49,254 bases of DNA from an uncultured Halomicronema sp. (GTDB taxonomy: Bacteria > Cyanobacteriota > Cyanobacteriia > Phormidesmidales > Phormidesmidaceae): assembly GCA_937899725.1 (NCBI GenBank), contig CALCCA010000209.1, forward strand, positions 1 to 49,254, read 5' to 3'. The translations under genes and the position numbers were made by a program. Numbering within the stretch: the stretch's first letter is position 1; each line of letters begins with the position of its first letter. Shown here in pieces: positions 44,401 through 49,254 of the stretch. The notes beneath the pieces are model-generated. The model had not been told where the DNA came from. It saw only the letters and a program-made list of their open reading frames with translations, and ran no database searches.

Positions 44401-46455
44401 CTAGCTTTGAGGTTCACCAAACAAAATCAGCGAACACTTTAGCTGTTGTACTAAAAGGGAAGGAATATCACCGATTTCTAGTCTCCCCCCATGGGTCCGA
44501 CGGCGGCGAGTGCGGGTCACCACCAGATCAAAATGACGTGCTTCTGACATGATCGCTTTGGCCACATGGTCGTGCTTGATCACTTTGGGGGTAATCATGA
44601 CATCTTGTGGGGCTTCTTCTGCTAGTCGCGCTAACTTGTCAGACACCCAGCGCAGGCGCTTGGCCGCAGGTCGCACCGGCAGGACATGCAGCAGGGTAAT
44701 GTCAGCCTGATTGGCTCGGGCGATCGCAATACTCAACTCGACTTTGTGCGCTTCACTTGCCGAAAATTCTTTGATCGGAATCAAAATCGACTGAATGCTT
44801 TGCGGCGCCGCAGTCATGCGCACAATCGCCACCGGACAATGGGATGCCCATAGTACCTTATCAATCAAATCGCCGAACAAACGGGTTGAGAGATTGAAGT
44901 GACGCTCATTGAGGCCCATGACGATCAGGTTGGCATGGTGTTCACGGGCGGTATGACTGATACCCGTGGCGACGTGGCGGTCAATCCGCAATAGGGGATC
45001 AACCTGAATGTTGAGCTGTTCGCCAATGTCAGTCGCCCCTTGAAGCAAAGCTTCTCGCTCAGTGATGACTTGGCGCATGCGCGGGGAGTCCATCTTGGCT
45101 TGTGCCGGGGCGATCGCGAGGGGCTTAATGCAGCCCGCTTGAGAGTGGGCAATCGTCGCGGCCAGCCCCAGCAATGACTGCTCAGTTTGAGGATTGCTGA
45201 TGGGCACCAGCACCGAGAAGTCGGCGGCGCGCCCGTCAAAAATCGCTGGAACGCTCAGGTCCGCCTCCAAATCATCCTCAAAAGTTGGCAGATTACGCAC
45301 CGCCCGTTTCACGATGAGCGGCCCCGCGATCGCCGTCACGAGCATCATCACCACCACGCTGTTGAGCACCGGTTCCGAAATCAAGCCAGCGCGATTGCCG
45401 ACTAGCGCGGCCGCTAACGTAGTCGCCACTTGCGGCAGGGTCATGCCCCACATAGTAAGTAGTTCGGCCCGGTCATAGTGATACAACCGCTGAGCAATCC
45501 AGGCGGCCAAAAATTTGCCGACAAGGAGACCGCCAATCAGCAGCGCGGCAAAAATAATCGATTGCGGATTGGTGAAAAAAGCCGCCACATCAATCAGAAG
45601 GCCAATATCCACAAAAAAGATGGGAATAAATAGCACCGTTCCCACGAACACAATTTTCTCTTTGACGGGACTGTTGCCCACCACTTCATTCACAGCTAAG
45701 CCCGCCAAAAACGCGCCCACAATCTTCTCGACGCCAATGACCTCAGCCCCGATCGCGGCCACAAAAATCACCAGCAGGGCAAACAGAAATTGATTGCCCT
45801 GGTTATCGTCCGAAAACTTAAAAAACAGGCGACCCAGCTGATCAAACCCGTAGAGGATGGCGATCGCATACAAGAGTAAGCCAATTAGTAATCCGACGAT
45901 ACTAATGAGGCTAAAATCACCGGCCCCCAAGCTGATACAAATGGCCAGCACAATCAGCGCCCCAATATCGGTAAAAATCGTGGCCCCCAACGTGGTGACC
46001 ACAGCACCATTGCGAGTCGCGCCCGCCTGACTCACCATCGGATAAGCCAACAAACTATGAGAGGCAATTAAAGACCCAATCAGCACCGCCCCAGCCCACG
46101 GAAACCCCATCAATTTCGCCAGGCCAGTCCCCACCAGCAAGGGGATAAAAAAGGTTAGACTACCGAACCCAGCGGCGCGGTATTTCATTTTTTGAAACTG
46201 CTCCATGTCGATGTCTAACCCAGCGACAAACATGAGATAGAGCAAGCCGATGTCGGATAGCAGTTCCATGATGGGGTCGGCAGGATCGAGGAGAGTGAGC
46301 CCGTGCGGCCCAAAAACAATCCCGGCGGCCAGCAGGCCCACTAGACCTGGCAGCCGCAGTTTCTCAAACAGAATGGGGACTGGCAGAATAATCGCCAATA
46401 GCAACGCGAAGGTGAAAATGGGTTCGGCTCTCAGATGCTCAATAATGGCGATCAT
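44401..46455 (-). CDS. CPA2 cation/proton antiporter with two USP domains
   Basis: 684 residues. About 12-13 TM helices (about 10-390) form a CPA2 monovalent cation:proton antiporter, with the transport Asp 163 in the ATIFTDIGAL segment and the GPHGL loop near 50. The cytoplasmic tail has two universal-stress-protein domains: about 410-540 (FSVLVPISNPQTEQ ... ANLIVMGLNERHFN) and about 545-680 (SILIPIKEFSASE ... HFDLVVTRTRRR). The USP parts presumably gate transport by nucleotide binding. It resembles KefB/NhaS-like proteins of cyanobacteria; ion specificity cannot be told. Singleton. Confidence 0.92.
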   Translation of the reverse strand: MIAIIEHLRAEPIFTFALLLAIILPVPILFEKLRLPGLVGLLAAGIVFGPHGLTLLDPADPIMELLSDIGLLYLMFVAGLDIDMEQFQKMKYRAAGFGSLTFFIPLLVGTGLAKLMGFPWAGAVLIGSLIASHSLLAYPMVSQAGATRNGAVVTTLGATIFTDIGALIVLAICISLGAGDFSLISIVGLLIGLLLYAIAILYGFDQLGRLFFKFSDDNQGNQFLFALLVIFVAAIGAEVIGVEKIVGAFLAGLAVNEVVGNSPVKEKIVFVGTVLFIPIFFVDIGLLIDVAAFFTNPQSIIFAALLIGGLLVGKFLAAWIAQRLYHYDRAELLTMWGMTLPQVATTLAAALVGNRAGLISEPVLNSVVVMMLVTAIAGPLIVKRAVRNLPTFEDDLEADLSVPAIFDGRAADFSVLVPISNPQTEQSLLGLAATIAHSQAGCIKPLAIAPAQAKMDSPRMRQVITEREALLQGATDIGEQLNIQVDPLLRIDRHVATGISHTAREHHANLIVMGLNERHFNLSTRLFGDLIDKVLWASHCPVAIVRMTAAPQSIQSILIPIKEFSASEAHKVELSIAIARANQADITLLHVLPVRPAAKRLRWVSDKLARLAEEAPQDVMITPKVIKHDHVAKAIMSEARHFDLVVTRTRRRRTHGGRLEIGDIPSLLVQQLKCSLILFGEPQS

Positions 46456-46555
46456 ATTTTTCTGTATTTAAAAGAAACTCAAATCATTTCATGAAAAAGC
46501 TGCGAGTGAGGGCATTCACTCGCAGTCAGTTTGGCAAAAAATTTTAGATTGGCAA

Positions 46556-46975
46556 TTAGCCTTCTGTCGTTAAGTCAGACGCTTCAGACAGGGTGCGATC
46601 ATCTTCCGGGGTGCCGGTCATCAGCTGAGGATATTTATCGCCCACATATTTCCCTAAGAAGGTACCGACAAACGACAGAACGACTGGCCCCAGGAGGAAA
46701 CCCAGGATGCCACTCACTTGAAATCCGGGAACCACTAGGGACGACAGCCAAAAGCACAGACCGTTGACTACGTAAGAAAATAAACCAAACGTCAAGAGAT
46801 TCACTGGCGCGGAAAGGGTGCCCAGCGCGGGCTTGACAAAGGCGTTCACCACCCCGATAGAGGCTGCTGCAATCGCCGCCGCTGTCACCGTATCTAACTG
46901 CACGCCAGGAACGATTAAATCGACCACGAGCAGACTTAATGCTGTTACTAAACCGGATAATAAAATGGGTATCAT
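46556..46975 (-). CDS. phage-holin-IV-family membrane protein
   Basis: 139 residues of the Phage_holin_4_2 family, common and not phage-linked in cyanobacteria. Four TM helices: LLSGLVTALSLLVVDLIVPG, AAIAAASIGVVNAFVKPALG, LLTFGLFSYVVNGLCFWLSS, GILGFLLGPVVLSFVGTFLG. The conserved NAFVKP and GLxxFVVNG motifs are there. A polar, acidic tail of about 25 residues ends it. ATG 46975 is chosen; ATG 47002 would add nine residues. Function unknown, no holin role is implied. Confidence 0.87.
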   Translation of the reverse strand: MIPILLSGLVTALSLLVVDLIVPGVQLDTVTAAAIAAASIGVVNAFVKPALGTLSAPVNLLTFGLFSYVVNGLCFWLSSLVVPGFQVSGILGFLLGPVVLSFVGTFLGKYVGDKYPQLMTGTPEDDRTLSEASDLTTEG

Positions 46976-47091
46976 ATTGTCACTTAAAATCTTTGTCTCC
47001 ATACAGCTTTGTGTATGCAGCCATCCTAGGGCGATTGCCCAAGCCGCACCTCTACTGTTAGAGATATTTCTCTCTCTGCTGATCGAGGTGT

Positions 47092-47640
47092 TTAGGTGGA
47101 GAGCAGTTCCCACACTGCACATTCATCGGGGTCGAGATAGGCGATCGTCTGCGCCGTAGATTGCATGAGTGGCAGCAAGTTGCCCCGCCAGATAGGTATC
47201 CGGTACTTTCGGATGCACATAATACTGCCGACAGGCGGCGGGGCGATTGCCGAGCCGTTGCGCCACCGACTTGATGGTTGCTGTCACCTGCTTTGCCGTG
47301 GGCTGAGCGGTTACCTCAGGGGATTGTTGAGTCAGCGTTTGAGCCATCAAAATCGTGCCCGCCCAAGTGCGAAAATCCTTCGCGGTGAAGTCTCCGCCCG
47401 CCACGGTCTGCCGATAGTCATTCACATCGCCAGAATCTACCGACTGGCGGTGGCCGTCCTCATCGAGATATTGAAAACCGCATAGCCTGGCAGCTCAGAG
47501 CAGCGCTAGATTAACTTCGCCAGGCGCTTGTCAGTGAGTTCGATGTGATGCTCAATGCCACTTTTGCCGGTAAATTCATACTCGACCTGATGCCCCTCCA
47601 CCGTGATGTGGCCAGTCCGCAGGATTTAAAGGTCTAAGCG
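47092..47640 (-). pseudogene. decayed DNA topoisomerase IB
   Basis: Pieces of the C-terminal half of a bacterial (poxvirus-like) topoisomerase IB lie in different frames. From the 5' side: HITVEGHQVEYEFTGKSG ... ELTDKRLAKLI, then an in-frame TAG, RCSELPGYAVF, a one-base frameshift, QYLDEDGHRQSVDSGDVNDYR, then TAKDFRTWAGT and LGNRPAACRQYYVHP with the catalytic-Tyr region. A second frameshift leads to the true-looking end LDPDECAVWELLST. A TAA interrupts the 5' edge, and the N-terminal half is absent. The longest intact piece (47123-47425, 100 residues) is not a functional enzyme. Confidence 0.85.
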
Positions 47641-48028
47641 GTAAGCTATCGCTTTTCATTATCATCTAGAGCGACTAGAAAAGGGCACGCGACCGATCAG
47701 TTGGATTCAGAGTAAAACTTATGACCTGCACGGAAGAGATGAATTGATGTGCTTACTCTCTTGAGTGAATAAGACTTTTGGTTCTGAGCTATGTAACCTT
47801 GCTTACACAAATTCAACTAGCAAGATTCAACCTTACGTTTCTTTAACGAGCGGTTTTCACCAAGTTTTGGCAGCCAAGCAAGCTTCACCTGAGGAATTTA
47901 CTTAAGGAGATATCAAAGAGAGAACAATTTAGCGGTTTTTGCTGATCTTTTTTCACCTCTACACAGCAATCATGAAAGCCAGGTGTAGGACAAATTTTGC
48001 AACTCAGACACTGGAGAAAAAGAGAGCT
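47641..48028. other. 388-base leader of the surface-protein gene
   Basis: No gene seen and no further topoisomerase sequence. AT-rich, with AAGGAGATATC and GGAGAAAAAGAGAG Shine-Dalgarno-like runs near its end. It probably contains the promoter and a long leader of the PEP-anchored protein. Confidence 0.4.
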
Positions 48029-48946
48029 ATGGGCTTCGTCACTAAAACGTTAACCATTCTGGCCGGTTGTGTGATGACTTCTGCCTACATTGGACTAGCA
48101 CCGGCTCAAGCCGGAGAATTATTCAATGGTTGGAACTATACGATTGATTCATTTGATGACGGGGCCGATGGTAATCAACGCGGTGCCGAGAGTAGCTATG
48201 AACTTTATGGCATGGCGCTCAAGGAGACTGCCGATCAGGTTTACATCGCAATTAACTCCAACCTGAATCTAGGCGGTCAATATGCCGAGGGCGCAGAGGA
48301 CGAATATATTCACTATGGTGATTTGTTCTTAAACCTTTCTGGCGCAGATTTGGGCGATGCTCAGGGTAATTTGTTTGCTATCCAGTTCGATGCTGGCAAT
48401 GACTCAGGAGTCAACCAGGTCGGCGTTTATGGTGATGTCATCGGCACCAATACCGCTGCAGAAAACAGCGGCTTTGACCAGATGACGGCCCATAGAGATT
48501 GGGCCAACGAAGAGTATGAGGCCAACGGTACCAAGGTGAAGGGGACGGCTTCGATGGGAGATCTGAGCTACACCGAATATTTTCAGCAGGGCCGACATAC
48601 CGTTTCCAGCTCAATCCAATCAGGTGACTACTTAGGTGGCATTACTTTCTTAAATGAGCAGCAGTTAGCTGACGCGGGTCTTAATTTTGGTGCCGTCAAT
48701 TCTGGCGTCGCAGGGCGGCATACGATTGGGTTCAACTTTGACCGCAGTCTGTTGCCTGAGGGCGACTATATTGCCCACGTGTTTACTGAATGCATCAACG
48801 ATGGTTTGGCCATGTTGGGGCAACTCCCACCGGTACAAGTTCCCGATACCGACGATGAAGTGGTAGTGCCAGAACCCAGTTTGCTGATGGGAATCGTACT
48901 GTTCGGTGGACTCGGGTTAGCAAAGCGCCGTATGACAACTGTTTAG
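48029..48946 (+). CDS. exosortase-dependent (PEP-anchored) surface protein
   Basis: 305 residues from ATG 48029. Signal peptide about 1-28 (ending APAQAG), then a calcium-type acidic beta-rich domain (ELFNGWNYTIDSFDDGADGN, YELYGMALKETADQVYIAINSN), and a C-terminal sorting tail: a Val/Asp linker, VPEPS, one TM (LLMGIVLFGGLGLA) and KRRM. This tripartite PEP-TM-basic end is the exosortase sorting signal. The mature domain resembles XDD3/XDD4-type cyanobacterial surface proteins. No exosortase is in the window, so sorting must come from elsewhere. Role in surface layer or matrix is inferred. Confidence 0.86.
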   Translation: MGFVTKTLTILAGCVMTSAYIGLAPAQAGELFNGWNYTIDSFDDGADGNQRGAESSYELYGMALKETADQVYIAINSNLNLGGQYAEGAEDEYIHYGDLFLNLSGADLGDAQGNLFAIQFDAGNDSGVNQVGVYGDVIGTNTAAENSGFDQMTAHRDWANEEYEANGTKVKGTASMGDLSYTEYFQQGRHTVSSSIQSGDYLGGITFLNEQQLADAGLNFGAVNSGVAGRHTIGFNFDRSLLPEGDYIAHVFTECINDGLAMLGQLPPVQVPDTDDEVVVPEPSLLMGIVLFGGLGLAKRRMTTV

Positions 48947-48970
48947 ACAACAGCTTTGGAGAGCAGCAAC

Positions 48971-49016
48971 GACGGTAAGTTAGGCAGGCACGATTACCTT
49001 GCCGTCGAGTTTTCTC
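48971..49016 (+). terminator. hairpin after the surface-protein gene
   Basis: GACGGTAAG (48971-48979) pairs with CTTGCCGTC (48998-49006, one G-U pair), followed by GAGTTTTCTCC. It begins 25 bases past the stop. Confidence 0.5.
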
Positions 49017-49201
49017 CTGGCGGAGACGCTAGCGCGAACGACTCCGCTTAACCCTAAAATTCTTACCCAGCATGCGCTTTAGCTGATTGAGCGGAGCCAA
49101 AATCAGCAACTGACTCTAACGTTTGATTAGACACAGCTGTATGTCGCGATCGCCCGTCTAATTGCACAGACAAACTGTGAACTAGAGGCTGTCATTATTT
49201 A
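49017..49201. repeat. right-end gap with GGAGACGCT-type repeat
   Basis: CGGAG (49021-49025) and CTCCG (49042-49046) flank a palindrome CGCTAGCG and CGAACG, the form of a common cyanobacterial dispersed repeat (GGAGACGCT...GCGAACG...CTCC). No gene in this stretch; one HIP1-like site. Confidence 0.4.
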
Positions 49202-49254
49202 GGGCACCTCTATAAATTAGCTTCTGGGCTGGTTTGAGTCTCAAATGAGACCAC
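49202..49254 (+). mobile_element. possible IS terminus at right edge
   Basis: GGGCACCTCTATAAATTAG resembles the terminal repeat style of small transposons and the complemented left edge of this window. The rest of the element would lie outside. No transposase is visible. Confidence 0.25.

Noticed and set aside
46556-46975. Phage holin name taken as sign of a prophage
   Set aside because: This holin-IV-like family is common in cyanobacterial chromosomes and no other phage gene is near.

Overview
The window is a piece of a cyanobacterial chromosome. Three signals support this. The HIP1 octamer GCGATCGC is scattered through most genes and gaps. Several genes are cyanobacterial or chloroplast-lineage specialities: a CpcS/CpeS-type phycobilin lyase, the prolycopene isomerase CrtH, and DUF1517, DUF2808 and DUF3122 proteins. 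There is also an exosortase-type surface protein with a C-terminal PEP anchor. The moderately high GC content and gene styles resemble Leptolyngbya-like filamentous lineages, but that placement is inference. No rRNA, tRNA or CRISPR array was recognised.

Layout. 1-5 kb: a truncated P-loop ATPase at the edge, then a leftward FecR / CHASE2-PAS-GGDEF-EAL signalling pair. 5-15 kb: mostly housekeeping (DUF1517, proA, folB, accC, frr, pyrH), interrupted by an AT-rich, HIP1-free lipoprotein-like gene at 12.1-13.0 kb, then a fructosamine kinase and a 3-methyladenine DNA glycosylase. 15-23 kb: a large extracytoplasmic protein fused to a degenerate CPBP protease core, purB, a small conserved protein, truB, murJ and a TPR protein. 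23.5-28.5 kb: a membrane-anchored DsbA-like oxidoreductase behind a striking direct-repeat control region, a secreted serine peptidase, a small membrane protein, an FAD-linked oxidase and a DUF2062 protein. 28.8-34.4 kb: phycobilin lyase, HAD-like protein lacking its nucleophile, a glycine-zipper protein, upp, an exported intradiol dioxygenase, crtH. 34.5-40.2 kb: DUF2808, a 112-bp MITE-like element, membrane proteins, a TPR / DUF3122 pair, tsaE overlapping an EVE-domain gene. 40.4-49.3 kb: a double-CDGSH Fe-S protein, divergent pirin / LysR genes, bactofilin, a secreted protein, a CPA2 antiporter with USP domains, a holin-like membrane protein, a decayed topoisomerase IB, and the PEP-anchored surface protein.

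Genes working together. pyrH and frr overlap and are surely co-transcribed. tsaE and the EVE gene overlap. fecR and the cyclic-di-GMP enzyme overlap by 20 bases and probably form one envelope-sensing unit. The TPR and DUF3122 genes are 11 bases apart. Pirin and a LysR regulator are divergent over a 124-base control region. Most other genes are singletons, as is usual in cyanobacteria.

The points most worth a second look are the four-copy 11-bp-phased repeat in front of the DsbA-like gene, the CPBP fusion with a lost metal-ligand His, the HAD protein with Gly in place of the nucleophile, the topoisomerase IB fossil, the structured RNA-like stretch ending in a perfect 16-bp terminator near 36.4 kb, and similar IS-like termini at both window edges. 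I found no clearly new defence or biosynthetic system.
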